A DNA stretch of 64,000 bases from the NCBI RefSeq assembly GCF_004123195.1, contig NZ_SDLI01000001.1:546133-610132 (forward strand), written 5' to 3'. This stretch comes from Ammoniphilus sp. CFH 90114. GTDB lineage: Bacteria; Bacillota; Bacilli; Aneurinibacillales; RAOX-1. The notes below the pieces were generated by a model. It did not search any database. It worked only from the letters and a program-made list of their open reading frames with translations, and was not told where the DNA came from. Shown in pieces: positions 18,628 through 28,393 of this stretch. Position numbers and translations under genes: made by a program. Every line of letters begins with the position of its first letter. Position 1 is the first letter of the stretch.

Positions 18628-18708
18628 ATGGACAGCATCTTGGTTGTTTAACATTGAAAATCATGTAATTTTTAATTAACAGTTTAAAAGAACGCATTTC
18701 ACCAAAAG

Positions 18709-18722
18709 GGAACATCTGTTTG
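18709..18722 (+). promoter_or_regulatory. LexA (DinR)-type SOS box upstream of recA
   Basis: GGAACATCTGTTTG matches 11 of 14 positions of the Bacillus SOS consensus CGAACRNRYGTTYC, including both GAAC and GTT half-site cores. It ends 10 bases before the -35 element of recA. Confidence 0.7.
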
Positions 18723-18732
18723 TAAAAAACTA

Positions 18733-18761
18733 TTGGCAAGTGCCGTGATTTTAGGTATCAT
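18733..18761 (+). promoter_or_regulatory. Sigma-A promoter of recA
   Basis: -35 TTGGCA at 18733-18738, a 17-base spacer, -10 TATCAT at 18756-18761. The recA start is 73 bases further on. Confidence 0.7.
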
Positions 18762-18833
18762 AGATATGAAGGATATAGGGCTATGCAGGTAGCTTTTTAT
18801 CGTTACTCTAATTGAGGGAAGGGGAGAGCTTTT

Positions 18834-19892
18834 TTGTCTGATAGAAAAGCTGCCTTAGATATGGCGTTACGCCAAATAGAGAAACAATTCGGAAAAGGTT
18901 CGATCATGAAGCTAGGGGAGATGGCTGCTTCAACAACAGTTTCTACCGTACCTAGCGGATCCATCGCTTTAGATATTAGTCTTGGAATAGGTGGTTACCC
19001 ACGTGGAAGAATCATCGAAATATATGGTCCAGAATCATCCGGTAAAACAACCGTAGCATTGCACGCAATTGCTTCAGTGCAGAAGAACGGAGGACAGGCT
19101 GCATTTATTGATGCGGAACATGCTTTAGACCCTGTCTACGCTCAGAAGCTAGGGGTTAATATTGATGAATTATTATTATCTCAACCAGATACCGGTGAAC
19201 AGGCGTTAGAGATTGCTGAGGCGTTAGTGCGAAGTGGTGCTGTTGACATTCTCGTAATAGACTCCGTTGCAGCTTTAGTACCGAAGGCAGAAATTGAAGG
19301 AGAAATGGGAGATTCCCATGTCGGTTTACAAGCTAGATTAATGTCTCAAGCATTAAGAAAGTTAGCAGGGGCAATCAATAAGTCTAAAGCTATTGCTATC
19401 TTTATTAACCAGCTTCGTGAGAAGGTTGGCGTGATGTTTGGTAACCCTGAGACCACTCCAGGTGGAAGAGCCTTGAAGTTCTATTCTAGTGTACGCTTAG
19501 ATGTTCGACGTGCAGATACCATTAAACAAGGCAATGATATGGTGGGTAATCGCACAAAGATCAAAGTGGTAAAGAATAAAGTTGCGCCTCCTTTTAAGGT
19601 TTGTGAGGTCGATATTATGTACGGAGAAGGGATCTCGCATGAAGGAAGCTTATTAGATATTGCTGCAGATGTGGATATCGTCAATAAGAGCGGTGCTTGG
19701 TATTCCTTTAATGGTGATCGTTTAGGACAGGGCCGTGAGAACTCTAAACAGTTTTTGAAGGATAATCCAGGGATTGCAGCTGAGATTGAAAAACAAATAA
19801 GAGAGCATTATAGCCTGGATAATCCGGTAATTCAACCTCAGAACGATAAAGAAGAGGATGCGCTTGATGAATTAGAGCTGGATTTTGAATAA
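18834..19892 (+). CDS. recA: Recombinase RecA
   Basis: An ATP-dependent strand-exchange protein and coprotease for LexA. Walker A is GPESSGKTT near residues 65-73; the signature region [13 protein letters not shown] and loop L2 [15 protein letters not shown] follow. The C-terminus is acidic ([14 protein letters not shown]). Length is 352 residues. The TTG start is supported by the family N-terminus ([21 protein letters not shown]) and by GGAAGGGGAG upstream. The SOS box in front suggests damage induction. recX follows after a terminator. Confidence 0.98.
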   Translation: MSDRKAALDMALRQIEKQFGKGSIMKLGEMAASTTVSTVPSGSIALDISLGIGGYPRGRIIEIYGPESSGKTTVALHAIASVQKNGGQAAFIDAEHALDPVYAQKLGVNIDELLLSQPDTGEQALEIAEALVRSGAVDILVIDSVAALVPKAEIEGEMGDSHVGLQARLMSQALRKLAGAINKSKAIAIFINQLREKVGVMFGNPETTPGGRALKFYSSVRLDVRRADTIKQGNDMVGNRTKIKVVKNKVAPPFKVCEVDIMYGEGISHEGSLLDIAADVDIVNKSGAWYSFNGDRLGQGRENSKQFLKDNPGIAAEIEKQIREHYSLDNPVIQPQNDKEEDALDELELDFE

Positions 19893-19906
19893 AGAGAAGT
19901 CGCAAG

Positions 19907-19952
19907 AAGCAGTCTGATCGTTTTCTTCGGAGGAGGAACGGACTGCTTTTTT
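19907..19952 (+). terminator. Terminator after recA
   Basis: AGCAGTC pairs with GACTGCT across a 26-base loop, followed by TTTTTT. The loop contains a second weak stem. Confidence 0.75.
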
Positions 19953-20068
19953 ACGTATAACATAACAATAGTTTTATTGTAGTGAGTATATAAATATAAG
20001 GCCTGAGGCGCTGTTAAACGGAAATGTTCCTCTTTTTTGGCCGATATAATGATAAAGTAGGGATATCA

Positions 20069-20737
20069 ATGTATGAGCAGCAAATGCACGGAAATGATTC
20101 AACAATAATAACGTCTATAGAACAGCAAAAGAGGAACAGATCTCGCTATAACATTTACATCAATCATGAATTTTCATTTGCGGTACATGAGGACATTCTA
20201 GTCAAGTATCGGCTAATGAAAGGTAGGGAGATTAATCCAGAAGAGATTAAGGAAGTACTGATTGCAGAAGAACGAAACCGAGCCATGCAATATGCGCTCC
20301 GCTTTTTGAGCTACCGCCCGCGCACCGCGACAGAGGTAAGTGAGCATTTACAGAGAAAAGGTTTTCTGCGTGAGGATATTGATGGTATCATAAGTTATTT
20401 ACAAGATAAAAAATATCTAGATGATCAATCCTATGCTCTTCAATGGGTGGAGGAAAGAAAGAGGCTAAAGCCACGGGGAAGAAGCCTACTCCGGATGGAA
20501 TTGATTCAACGTGGTATAGATGATCATTTGGCTGATCAAGCGCTTGAAGACCAACTCACTGGTCAAGAAGAAAGAGAAATGATTGAGAACTGGATTTATA
20601 AGAAATGTAGTCAAAAGAAATTTCCCAATCTCTATGAAATGAAAAAAAGAATAGTTCCATTTTTACAAAGGAAGGGTTTTCCATTGGATTTGATTTTAGA
20701 GGTAGTTCATACTGTTGGAGAGGACTTTCTAGAATAA
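20069..20737 (+). CDS. recX: Regulatory protein RecX
   Basis: Modulates RecA filaments. RecX repeats of three-helix type are visible: RAMQYALRFLSYRPRTATEV, LRRKGF-like QRKGFLREDIDGIISYL, and a second unit DQSYALQWVEERKRLKPRG with the RLLRMELIQRGI-type signature. Length is about 222 residues from the ATG at 20069. The ribosome binding site (TAGGGAT) is weak, and in-frame ATGs at 20024 and 20084 cannot be excluded. It stands alone after recA. Confidence 0.85.
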   Translation: MYEQQMHGNDSTIITSIEQQKRNRSRYNIYINHEFSFAVHEDILVKYRLMKGREINPEEIKEVLIAEERNRAMQYALRFLSYRPRTATEVSEHLQRKGFLREDIDGIISYLQDKKYLDDQSYALQWVEERKRLKPRGRSLLRMELIQRGIDDHLADQALEDQLTGQEEREMIENWIYKKCSQKKFPNLYEMKKRIVPFLQRKGFPLDLILEVVHTVGEDFLE

Positions 20738-20808
20738 GTTTATGTGTTAGTGAGGGTCCCAAGTGTAGCTCATCCTAGCTCACCTCATGATAATTAGTTA
20801 GTAATTTC

Positions 20809-20838
20809 TTGACAATGTTCACTTTCTATCAGTAAAAT
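20809..20838 (+). promoter_or_regulatory. Probable sigma-A promoter of rny
   Basis: -35 TTGACA at 20809-20814, an 18-base spacer, -10 TAAAAT at 20833-20838. It leaves a leader of about 165 bases before rny in which I see no clear hairpin. Confidence 0.6.
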
Positions 20839-21011
20839 AAAAAGGTATATTCACCTTTACTCTTTTTTATAACTACTGTAAGATGCAAATTGATTTTTAG
20901 AACACTTCTATTTGAGTCCCTTATGGACAATTATTTCTAAAATTCAATGAGAAAGTTTATGTGTAAATTGAAAAATGACTTTAAGACCCAGGTGCAGGGA
21001 GGTGACAACAG

Positions 21012-22559
21012 ATGGATCTACTAAGTATTGGAGGAATTACCATTCTGCTTGCATCCACGGCGGTCGGAGTCGGTATCGGTTATCTAATTCGAAAGTCCAT
21101 AGCAGAAGCCAAGATCTCAAGTGCAGAAGAAGCTGCTAAGCAGATTCTTGATCAGGCGGGGAAGGAAGCTGAAGCGCTTAAGAAAGAGAAAATTCTTGAA
21201 GCGAAGGACGAGGTGCATAAAGTCCGCACCGAAGCAGAGAAAGAGAATCGTGAAAGACGAAATGAGGTTCAGCGTTTAGAAAAACGTGTCCTGCAAAAGG
21301 AAGAAACTCTAGACCGCAAATTGGATAATTTTGAGAGGAAAGAAGTCGAACTTGAAAAAAGAGACCGAGCTATCTCAGAATTGCAAAGCAAAGTGGAAGA
21401 ACTTTATAATACTCAGAAAGTTGAACTAGAGAGGATATCGGGACTAACAAGAGAAGAAGCGAAGTCCATTATCCTATCTCAAGTTGAGAGTGAAGTTAAG
21501 CACGAGTGTGCGATACTCGTAAAAGACATTGAACAAAAGTCTAAAGAAGAAGCTGACAAGCGGGCAAGAGAGATCATTACAACGGCTATTCAGCGTTGTG
21601 CAGCTGATCATGTGGCCGAAACAACCGTATCTGTTGTGTCTCTACCGAACGATGAGATGAAGGGAAGAATTATCGGAAGAGAAGGTCGAAATATACGTGC
21701 CCTTGAGACATTGACTGGAATTGACTTAATTATTGATGACACACCAGAAGCGGTTATATTATCAGGCTTCGACCCAATTCGGAGGGAAATTGCTAAGTCT
21801 GCTCTCGAGAAGCTTGTAGCTGATGGGCGTATTCACCCAGCACGTATTGAAGAAATGGTTGAAAAGTCTAGACGTGAAGTGGATGAGCGAATTCGAGAAT
21901 ATGGAGAACAAGCTACCTTTGAGACGGGAGTCCATGGATTACACCCTGATTTAATTAAGATCATGGGTCGATTAAGATATCGTACAAGTTATGGTCAGAA
22001 CGTGCTTAAGCATTCTATTGAAGTTGCTCATTTATGCGGATTGATGGCAGCCGAGCTTGGTGAAGATATCATCCTTGCTAAGCGTGCTGGTTTGTTACAC
22101 GATATCGGTAAAGCAATTGACCATGAGGTGGAAGGATCTCATGTGGAAATTGGTGTAGAATTAGCCAAGAAGTATAATGAACACCCTCATGTCATTAATG
22201 CGATTGCTTCCCACCATGGAGATGTGGAGGCTGATAATGTTATTGCCATGTTGGTAGCTGCTGCTGATGCTCTTTCTGCGGCAAGACCAGGAGCGAGAAG
22301 AGAGACGCTTGAAACTTACATCAAGAGACTCGAGAAGCTTGAAGAAATCTCAGAATCCTTTGATGGGGTGGAGAAGTCGTATGCGATCCAGGCAGGACGT
22401 GAAGTCCGTATTATGGTGAAGCCAGAGGTTGTAGATGATTTGGAAGCACATCGATTGGCAAGAGAGATTACTAAGCAAATTGAAAGTGAATTGGATTATC
22501 CTGGCCATATTAAGGTAACGGTTATTCGTGAAACAAGAGCTGTTGAATATGCAAAATAA
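21012..22559 (+). CDS. rny: Ribonuclease Y
   Basis: A membrane-bound endoribonuclease that starts mRNA turnover. It has an N-terminal membrane segment (residues about 4-24), a long coiled coil to residue about 200 (rich in E, K and R), a KH domain with [15 protein letters not shown], and an HD domain with [10 protein letters not shown] as the metal site. Length is 515 residues. The site AGGGAGGTG lies 8 bases before the ATG. ymdB follows after a terminator, as in B. subtilis. It is the likely functional partner of RicA (31047). Confidence 0.96.
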   Translation: MDLLSIGGITILLASTAVGVGIGYLIRKSIAEAKISSAEEAAKQILDQAGKEAEALKKEKILEAKDEVHKVRTEAEKENRERRNEVQRLEKRVLQKEETLDRKLDNFERKEVELEKRDRAISELQSKVEELYNTQKVELERISGLTREEAKSIILSQVESEVKHECAILVKDIEQKSKEEADKRAREIITTAIQRCAADHVAETTVSVVSLPNDEMKGRIIGREGRNIRALETLTGIDLIIDDTPEAVILSGFDPIRREIAKSALEKLVADGRIHPARIEEMVEKSRREVDERIREYGEQATFETGVHGLHPDLIKIMGRLRYRTSYGQNVLKHSIEVAHLCGLMAAELGEDIILAKRAGLLHDIGKAIDHEVEGSHVEIGVELAKKYNEHPHVINAIASHHGDVEADNVIAMLVAAADALSAARPGARRETLETYIKRLEKLEEISESFDGVEKSYAIQAGREVRIMVKPEVVDDLEAHRLAREITKQIESELDYPGHIKVTVIRETRAVEYAK

Positions 22560-22587
22560 AGTGGCTAAGAGCCACTTTATTTTTTTG
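22558..22587 (+). terminator. Terminator after rny
   Basis: AAAGTGGCT, AAG, AGCCACTTT, then ATTTTTTT; the left arm starts at the stop codon. Confidence 0.9.
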
Positions 22588-22695
22588 GTCTATTAGCGTT
22601 TGCGAAAAATTTATAAATATTTATAGGGCTGCCCAATGTGGTTAACCTTAGAATAAACAGAAAAAAGAAGGAAAATGATAAACTGAGGTGAAGCC

Positions 22696-23490
22696 ATGAG
22701 AATACTATTTATCGGAGATATAGTTGGGAAAGGTGGAAGGGATACGCTTATTGAGTACCTTCCTAAGTTGAAAAGAAAATATCAACCATTGTTTACTGTG
22801 GTAAACGGAGAGAATGCTGCTGGTGGCAGAGGTATAACGGGCACGATTGCAAAATCATTTTATGAAGTTGGTGTCCAAGTGATAACCATGGGTAACCACA
22901 CATGGGATAATAAGGAAATATTTGAATTCATCGATAATGAAACGAAGATAGTGCGCCCAGCTAATTATCCTCCGGAAACACCAGGTGCTGGGTATACTTA
23001 TATCAAATCTAATCAATATGAGTTAGCCGTTGTAAACCTGATGGGAAGAACCTTCCTTCCTCCTCTCGATTGTCCTTTCCGTGTTGCAGAAGAACTCATT
23101 CAAAAGATAAAGCAACGTACTCCATATATTTTTGTTGACTTTCATGCGGAGGCAACTTCAGAGAAGCAGGCTATGGGATGGTTTCTTGATGGAAAGGTGT
23201 CAGCTGTTATAGGGACTCATACCCATGTGCAAACAGGGGATCCTAGGATATTGCCTAAAGGAACAGCTTACCTCACGGATGTAGGTATGGTTGGCCCTTA
23301 TGACTCCATTCTAGGAATGGAAACAGATGCAGTGTTAAAAAAATTTCTAACGCAATTACCTGTTCGTTTTGAAGTAGCAATAGGACGTAATCAATTAAAT
23401 GCTGTAGTCATTGATTTACATCCTCAAACAGGTAAAGCGGTTAAGATTATGCCGATTCGGATTGATGAGGATCACCCCTTTGAGCAGTAA
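22696..23490 (+). CDS. ymdB: YmdB metallophosphoesterase, 2',3'-cyclic-nucleotide phosphodiesterase
   Basis: A calcineurin-like phosphodiesterase; in B. subtilis YmdB affects biofilm and motility decisions and RNase Y-related mRNA levels. Metal ligands are visible in GDIVGKGGRD (residues 6-15), GENAAGG, GNHTWDN, and DFHAEATSEKQ plus GTHTHVQTGD. Length is 264 residues, normal. GAGGTGAAGCC precedes the ATG. It is followed by a hairpin overlapping its stop codon and then spoVS. Confidence 0.94.
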   Translation: MRILFIGDIVGKGGRDTLIEYLPKLKRKYQPLFTVVNGENAAGGRGITGTIAKSFYEVGVQVITMGNHTWDNKEIFEFIDNETKIVRPANYPPETPGAGYTYIKSNQYELAVVNLMGRTFLPPLDCPFRVAEELIQKIKQRTPYIFVDFHAEATSEKQAMGWFLDGKVSAVIGTHTHVQTGDPRILPKGTAYLTDVGMVGPYDSILGMETDAVLKKFLTQLPVRFEVAIGRNQLNAVVIDLHPQTGKAVKIMPIRIDEDHPFEQ

Positions 23491-23507
23491 GGGGTGATTT
23501 AATTTTT
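23471..23507 (+). terminator. Terminator overlapping the end of ymdB
   Basis: ATCACCCC (inside the last codons) pairs with GGGGTGAT, followed by TTAATTTTT. Confidence 0.8.
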
Positions 23508-23623
23508 AAATAATTAATTGAAAATTTAGAAAGATCAAGAATCGTTAGTGGAATGTTTAGGAGTTCTAGTGAATATAGTAGCAGTGGTAATAATCCTACA
23601 ATTATTCAAGGAGGTACTAGATC

Positions 23624-23884
23624 ATGGAGGTATTAAAAGTTTCAGCAAAGTCCAATCCTAACTCTGTAGCTGGTGCGCTTGCCGGGGTGCTGCGAGAACG
23701 TGGTGCAGCTGAAATCCAAGCGATCGGAGCAGGTGCGCTTAACCAAGCTGTCAAAGCGGTAGCTATTGCAAGAGGATTTGTAGCTCCTAGTGGTGTCGAT
23801 CTTATTTGCATACCAGCATTTACAGATATATTAATTGATGGAGAAGAGCGTACGGCTATAAAGCTTATTGTAGAGCCAAGATGA
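23624..23884 (+). CDS. spoVS: Stage V sporulation protein S
   Basis: An 86-residue Alba-fold protein needed for normal sporulation and coat assembly. The near-invariant family sequence is evident: MEVLKVSAKSNPNSVAGALA at the start, and GAGALNQAVKAVAIARGF with IPAFTDI later. CAAGGAGGT precedes the ATG. The family is known to be under sigma-H control, but I could not place a convincing sigma-H promoter here. It lies between ymdB and a dipeptidase. Confidence 0.97.
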   Translation: MEVLKVSAKSNPNSVAGALAGVLRERGAAEIQAIGAGALNQAVKAVAIARGFVAPSGVDLICIPAFTDILIDGEERTAIKLIVEPR

Positions 23885-23908
23885 TATTCTATGATAATAT
23901 ATAAAGGT

Positions 23909-23946
23909 AAAACCTGTTTGTTCTTCATGAATAAGCAGGTTTTTCA
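23909..23946 (+). terminator. Terminator after spoVS
   Basis: AAAACCTG pairs with CAGGTTTT across a 19-base loop; the T-run is part of the right arm. Confidence 0.75.
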
Positions 23947-23985
23947 TTATGTTTGCAATATTGCCAACCCTAGGAGGATGCTCGA

Positions 23986-24930
23986 GTGAAAATCATCGAT
24001 GCTCATTGTGATGCTTTACTTAAGTTGTTGGAAGAGCCGGCCCTATCTTTTTATGCACCTAATGAAAAGTTGCAAGTGCAGTATTCGTTTATGGAAAGAT
24101 CTAATGTAGCAGTTCAAGCTTTTGCTATGTTTGTTTATCCAGAAACCCCTGTTCAGCTCCGTTTTGATACGGCTTTGCAGATGGTTGACATCTTCCATGA
24201 GAAGGTCGTTAAAGAAAGTAAACTAATGCCTATATATAAAGCAAAAGACTTAGACACGGTCATGAAGGAAGGTAGCAGCATCCGTGGAGGATTATTAACC
24301 TTAGAGGGTGCAGACGCCTTGCAAGGCAATATTGTGAATCTGCGAACCTTATACCGTCTTGGAGTTCGAGCTCTGGGTTTTACGTGGAACTATCGCAACG
24401 AAGCAGCTGACGGTGTAGAGGAACCTAATCCTAGCGGACTCTCTCATTTCGGACGGGAAGTTCTGCGCGAGTGTAACCGCTTAGGGATCGTACTCGACGT
24501 TTCTCACTTATCAGAGAAAGGTTTCTGGGATGTGGTTGAGTTGTCGTCCCAATCGTTTATCGCTTCTCACTCGAACTGTCTACGTGTACATAAGCACCAA
24601 AGAAATCTAAACGATGAACAAATTAAGGCGATCTACCAGAAGAATGGTGTGCTTGGACTCACTTTTGTACCTTACTTTATTGCAAATAAGGAGCAGATTT
24701 CGATTGATGATTTTCTTTTACACTTAGAACATGCGTTAGCACTAGGTGGAGAAGACCACATTGCCTTTGGTTCTGATTTTGATGGAATTACGCAAACGAT
24801 GGTGGATTTGAAGAGTATGGAATATTATACCCAATTAGTTAATTCATTATTGGTTCATTATAAAGAAGAACAAGTAGCGAAGTGGCTCCATGGAAATTGG
24901 TCGAGAGTATTCCGTGAGGTTTTGGGTTAA
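23986..24930 (+). CDS. Membrane dipeptidase (renal dipeptidase family M19)
   Basis: A TIM-barrel zinc dipeptidase that cleaves dipeptides. Metal ligands: HCD at residues 7-9 (DAHCDALLKLLE), the glutamate in TLEGAD near 106, and histidines in DVSHLSEKGFWDV and ASHSNC; GSDFDGI follows near 264. Length is 314 residues. The GTG start has CTAGGAGGA 10 bases upstream. No signal peptide is visible, so it is cytoplasmic despite the family name. It lies between spoVS and korA, an arrangement seen in other Bacilli. Confidence 0.88.
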   Translation: MKIIDAHCDALLKLLEEPALSFYAPNEKLQVQYSFMERSNVAVQAFAMFVYPETPVQLRFDTALQMVDIFHEKVVKESKLMPIYKAKDLDTVMKEGSSIRGGLLTLEGADALQGNIVNLRTLYRLGVRALGFTWNYRNEAADGVEEPNPSGLSHFGREVLRECNRLGIVLDVSHLSEKGFWDVVELSSQSFIASHSNCLRVHKHQRNLNDEQIKAIYQKNGVLGLTFVPYFIANKEQISIDDFLLHLEHALALGGEDHIAFGSDFDGITQTMVDLKSMEYYTQLVNSLLVHYKEEQVAKWLHGNWSRVFREVLG

Positions 24931-24970
24931 AATGTAAGATTGTAAATTCGCATTTATTCCGCAAAATTAC

Positions 24971-24999
24971 TTGCATTTTTCTGTAGATAGGACTACAAT
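24971..24999 (+). promoter_or_regulatory. Sigma-A promoter of korAB
   Basis: -35 TTGCAT at 24971-24976, a 17-base spacer, -10 TACAAT at 24994-24999. The leader to korA is about 150 bases. Confidence 0.65.
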
Positions 25000-25157
25000 G
25001 GAGACGGCTAAAAGCTTAACAATTTGTTCACATTTTAGGGAAGCTGTACGTCAAGTAATCGATTGGAAATACTCTTCCTTCTAAAAGTAAGAAATGATAA
25101 ACTTGTAGGTGTATTTCGAGAAAGAAAACGATGTCAACGTTTGAAGGGGTGGAGTTC

Positions 25158-26891
25158 ATGTTAAGTCAACTTTCGTGGAAGGTTGGAGGACAACAAGGGG
25201 AAGGGATAGACAGTACGGGTGAAATATTCGCTATTGCATTGAACCGTTTAGGTTATTACCTGTACGGTTATCGTCATTTCTCTTCTCGAATCAAAGGAGG
25301 ACACACAAATAATAAAATGCGCGTAAGCACTAAGCCTATTAGCGCTATCTCCGACGATTTAGATATCCTAGTTGCCTTCGATCAAGAAACCATTGATGTT
25401 AATGCTCATGAGTTATGTAAAGGTGGCATTATCATTGCAGACAGTAAGTTTTCTCCAACTGCGCCAGAGGGTATGGATGTTAGATTATTCTCGGTACCTT
25501 TTACACAACTTGCAGAAGATCTAGGTACATCTCTAATGAAAAACATGGTTGCCGTGGGAGCTTCTACCGCGGTATTAGGGTTGCCTGTTGAATCCTTTAC
25601 TGAAGTTGTGACGGAACTGTTTGGGAAAAAAGGACAAAAAGTTGTAGATAAAAATATGGAAGCGATCAGTAAGGGCGCTGAATATATAAATAATGAAGCT
25701 GGTGGAAGCATTCCAGAATTCAAGCTTGATCCTGCTGATGGCAAGAAGCGTATGTTTATGATCGGTAACGATGCCATCGCGCTTGGATTCGTTGCGGGTG
25801 GAGTTCGCTTCATGGCAGCTTATCCTATTACACCTGCTTCTGAAGTAATGGAATACTTGATTAAGAAGCTTCCAGAGTTTGGTGGTACGGTTATCCAAAC
25901 GGAAGATGAGATTGCAGCGGTTACTATGACTCTAGGTGCTAACTATGCAGGAACTCGTGCAATCACAGCGTCTGCAGGTCCTGGACTAGCCTTGAAGATG
26001 GAAGCCATTGGTTTGGCTGGTATGACAGAAACTCCTATCGTTATTGTTAACACTCAACGTGGGGGCCCTTCTACAGGTTTACCGACGAAGCAAGAACAGA
26101 GTGACGTTAATGCGATGATCTATGGTACTCATGGTGAGATTCCGAAGGTTGTTCTTGCTCCAAGTACAGTCGAAGAAGCTTTCTATGATGCTATGGAATC
26201 CTTAAACATCGCGGAAGAATTCCAGGTTCCTGTAATCCTTTTAACAGACCTTCAGCTTTCCCTAGGAAAGATGTCCGTAGAACCGCTTGATTACACGCGA
26301 GTGAAGATCAACCGTGGTAAATTAGTGGACGAGGATCAACCAGAGCAAGAAGGTGGTCTGTTTAAGCGTTATGAATTTACTGAAGATGGAGTTTCTCCTC
26401 GTGTGATCCCTGGAGTGAAGAATGGAATTCACCACGTAACGGGTGTAGAGCATAACGAGGGTGGTAGACCATCAGAAGATACAGTAAACCGTCAAAAAAT
26501 GATGGATAAGAGAATGGGTAAACTTAAGAACCTGAAAGTAACGAATCCAATCCTTGTTAATGCGAAGCATGAGCAAGCGGACGTACTTCTCGTTGGTATG
26601 AGTTCTACTCGAGGTACAATTGAGGAAGCCATTGAGAGACTTGAGCAAGACGGATTGAAAGTAAATCAAGCACATGTTCGTTTGATCTGGCCGTTCCCAG
26701 CAGAGGAATTAAGACCGCATTTAGAGAACGCGAAGACCGTGATCGTAATAGAAAACAATGCAACAGCTCAGTTAGCCAATCAGATTAAGCTTCATGTTGG
26801 TATGCACGAGAAGATTAAATCTGTATTGAAATACGACGGTAATCCGTTCTTGCCTTCCATCGTTTATAAAGAATGTAAGGAGTTGTTATAG
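25158..26891 (+). CDS. korA: 2-oxoacid:ferredoxin oxidoreductase, alpha subunit (gamma-alpha fusion)
   Basis: Oxidatively decarboxylates a 2-oxoacid, probably 2-oxoglutarate, to its CoA ester and passes electrons to ferredoxin. Residues 1-190 are the gamma domain (GGQQGEGIDSTGEIFA), residues 200-570 the alpha domain (AYPITPASEVMEYL, TEDEIAAVTMTLGANYAGTR, SAGPGLALKMEA). It is 577 residues from the ATG at 25158; AGGGGTGGAG precedes it, and the earlier ATG at 25131 has no such site. It forms a two-subunit enzyme with korB, 2 bases downstream. Substrate is inferred from the family. Confidence 0.9.
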   Translation: MLSQLSWKVGGQQGEGIDSTGEIFAIALNRLGYYLYGYRHFSSRIKGGHTNNKMRVSTKPISAISDDLDILVAFDQETIDVNAHELCKGGIIIADSKFSPTAPEGMDVRLFSVPFTQLAEDLGTSLMKNMVAVGASTAVLGLPVESFTEVVTELFGKKGQKVVDKNMEAISKGAEYINNEAGGSIPEFKLDPADGKKRMFMIGNDAIALGFVAGGVRFMAAYPITPASEVMEYLIKKLPEFGGTVIQTEDEIAAVTMTLGANYAGTRAITASAGPGLALKMEAIGLAGMTETPIVIVNTQRGGPSTGLPTKQEQSDVNAMIYGTHGEIPKVVLAPSTVEEAFYDAMESLNIAEEFQVPVILLTDLQLSLGKMSVEPLDYTRVKINRGKLVDEDQPEQEGGLFKRYEFTEDGVSPRVIPGVKNGIHHVTGVEHNEGGRPSEDTVNRQKMMDKRMGKLKNLKVTNPILVNAKHEQADVLLVGMSSTRGTIEEAIERLEQDGLKVNQAHVRLIWPFPAEELRPHLENAKTVIVIENNATAQLANQIKLHVGMHEKIKSVLKYDGNPFLPSIVYKECKELL

Positions 26892-26893
26892 TC

Positions 26894-27760
26894 ATGGCAA
26901 CATTTAAAGATTTTCGTAACAATGTAAAGCCAAACTGGTGCCCTGGTTGTGGAGACTTCTCCGTACAAGCTGCGATTCAGCGTGCTGCAGCTAATGTAGG
27001 GTTGGAACCCGAAAGTCTAGCTGTAGTTTCTGGTATCGGATGTTCTGGACGTATTTCTGGATATATCAATTCTTATGGATTCCATGGTATCCATGGACGT
27101 GCATTACCTATCGCCCAAGGGGTGAAAATGGGGAACCGTGAATTGACTGTCATCGCATCTGGTGGAGACGGAGACGGTTTTGCTATCGGTATGGGTCATA
27201 CTGTACACTCCATTCGTCGTAACATTGACATCACTTATATCGTTATGGATAACCAAATCTACGGACTTACAAAGGGTCAAACCTCCCCACGAAGTGGAAC
27301 TGGATTCGTAACGAAGAGTACACCTAAGGGTGCGATTGAAGCAGCTGTATCTCCAATGCAATTAGCACTATCTGTTGGGGCTACCTTCGTTGCTCAAACG
27401 ATGTCTAGTGATCTTAAGGGAATGACAGACATTATTGAAAAGGCTATAAACCATAAGGGCTTTTCTTTGGTTAACGTATTTAGTCCATGTGTAACCTTCA
27501 ACAAGATTAACACCTACGATTGGTTTAAGGAGAACGTTGTGAACTTAAGCGATATCGAAGGTTATAACCCTAATGATAAAATCTCGGCTATGCGTGTGTT
27601 AATGGAGCATAACGATCTAGTTAATGGTTTGATCTACCAAAACACGGAAGCTAAAGATTACCAGTCTCTTGTTCCAGGATTTAGAGAAGAAGGATTGGCA
27701 AAGCAAGATCTAACATTTGACGGAGCGAAGTTCGATAAGCTTTGCGCTGAGTTCATGTAA
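26894..27760 (+). CDS. korB: 2-oxoacid:ferredoxin oxidoreductase, beta subunit
   Basis: The thiamine-diphosphate subunit. CPGCGDF at residues 16-22 supplies cluster cysteines; GIGCSGRISGYI, HGRALPIAQGVKMGN and the diphosphate/metal site GGDGDGFAIGMGH near residues 91-103 follow. YIVMDNQIYGLTKGQTSP is the typical cofactor loop. Length is 288 residues. It starts 2 bases after the korA stop and is ended by a strong terminator. No ferredoxin gene is in the window. Confidence 0.93.
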   Translation: MATFKDFRNNVKPNWCPGCGDFSVQAAIQRAAANVGLEPESLAVVSGIGCSGRISGYINSYGFHGIHGRALPIAQGVKMGNRELTVIASGGDGDGFAIGMGHTVHSIRRNIDITYIVMDNQIYGLTKGQTSPRSGTGFVTKSTPKGAIEAAVSPMQLALSVGATFVAQTMSSDLKGMTDIIEKAINHKGFSLVNVFSPCVTFNKINTYDWFKENVVNLSDIEGYNPNDKISAMRVLMEHNDLVNGLIYQNTEAKDYQSLVPGFREEGLAKQDLTFDGAKFDKLCAEFM

Positions 27761-27773
27761 TGATAAAGAAAGG

Positions 27774-27807
27774 GCTTGCTCATCTATAAGGATGGGCAAG
27801 CTTTTTT
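27774..27807 (+). terminator. Terminator after korB
   Basis: GCTTGCTCATC pairs with GATGGGCAAGC, followed by TTTTTT; eleven-pair stem. Confidence 0.92.
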
Positions 27808-27828
27808 GTATAGTAAGGAGGTAACTAG

Positions 27829-28386
27829 ATGTTCCCGAGAATTACGCAATATGCACATCAACTCCTCCAATCGAGGATAAAAGTTGGAGATTGGGTCATT
27901 GATGCAACAATGGGTAATGGTCATGATACCCTCTTTTTAGCTCAATTGGTCGGAGAGGTTGGGAAGGTTTATGCCTTCGACATCCAAACTCAAGCTTTAC
28001 ATAATACGAATGAACTATTAGAAACATATAACCTACGGCACCGTGTGGAGCTCTTTCAACAGTCTCATGATCGTTTGCATTTTCCACTGAGTAGTATCGC
28101 TGCAGTGGTATTTAATTTGGGATACTTACCAGGTTCAGATAAGACGATAGCGACTATGCCAGAAACAACACTCAAGGCGATTGAAAACTCTTTAGAGTTA
28201 CTAAAAGTAGGGGGATTAGTCGTTTTGACCATTTATTGGGGACATGAACAGGGCCAGTTAGAAAAAGAGGCGGTGGAGAAATATGTTGAAGGGTTATCCT
28301 ATCCAGAATATATGGTTCTTCGCTACCAATATGTTAATCCTAAAAATAATCCTCCATTTATCTTAGCTATAGAACGACGTAAGTAG
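27829..28386 (+). CDS. Class I SAM-dependent methyltransferase, YtqB-like rRNA methylase family
   Basis: A 185-residue Rossmann-fold methyltransferase. The SAM motif is DATMGNGHDTLFLAQLVG (motif I) followed by VYAFDIQ (motif II). FNLGYLPGSDK is the typical motif of the putative rRNA methylase family to which B. subtilis YtqB belongs. A C-terminal strand pair (VVLTIYWGHEQG, PPFILAIERR) completes it. The target is unknown. AAGGAGGT precedes the ATG. It is a single gene bracketed by terminators. Confidence 0.85.
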   Translation: MFPRITQYAHQLLQSRIKVGDWVIDATMGNGHDTLFLAQLVGEVGKVYAFDIQTQALHNTNELLETYNLRHRVELFQQSHDRLHFPLSSIAAVVFNLGYLPGSDKTIATMPETTLKAIENSLELLKVGGLVVLTIYWGHEQGQLEKEAVEKYVEGLSYPEYMVLRYQYVNPKNNPPFILAIERRK

Positions 28387-28393
28387 AAACGTT

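Noticed and set aside
20024-20068. 15-codon N-terminal extension of recX
   Set aside because: No ribosome binding site and unlike the RecX N-terminus; the ATG at 20069 was preferred with caution.
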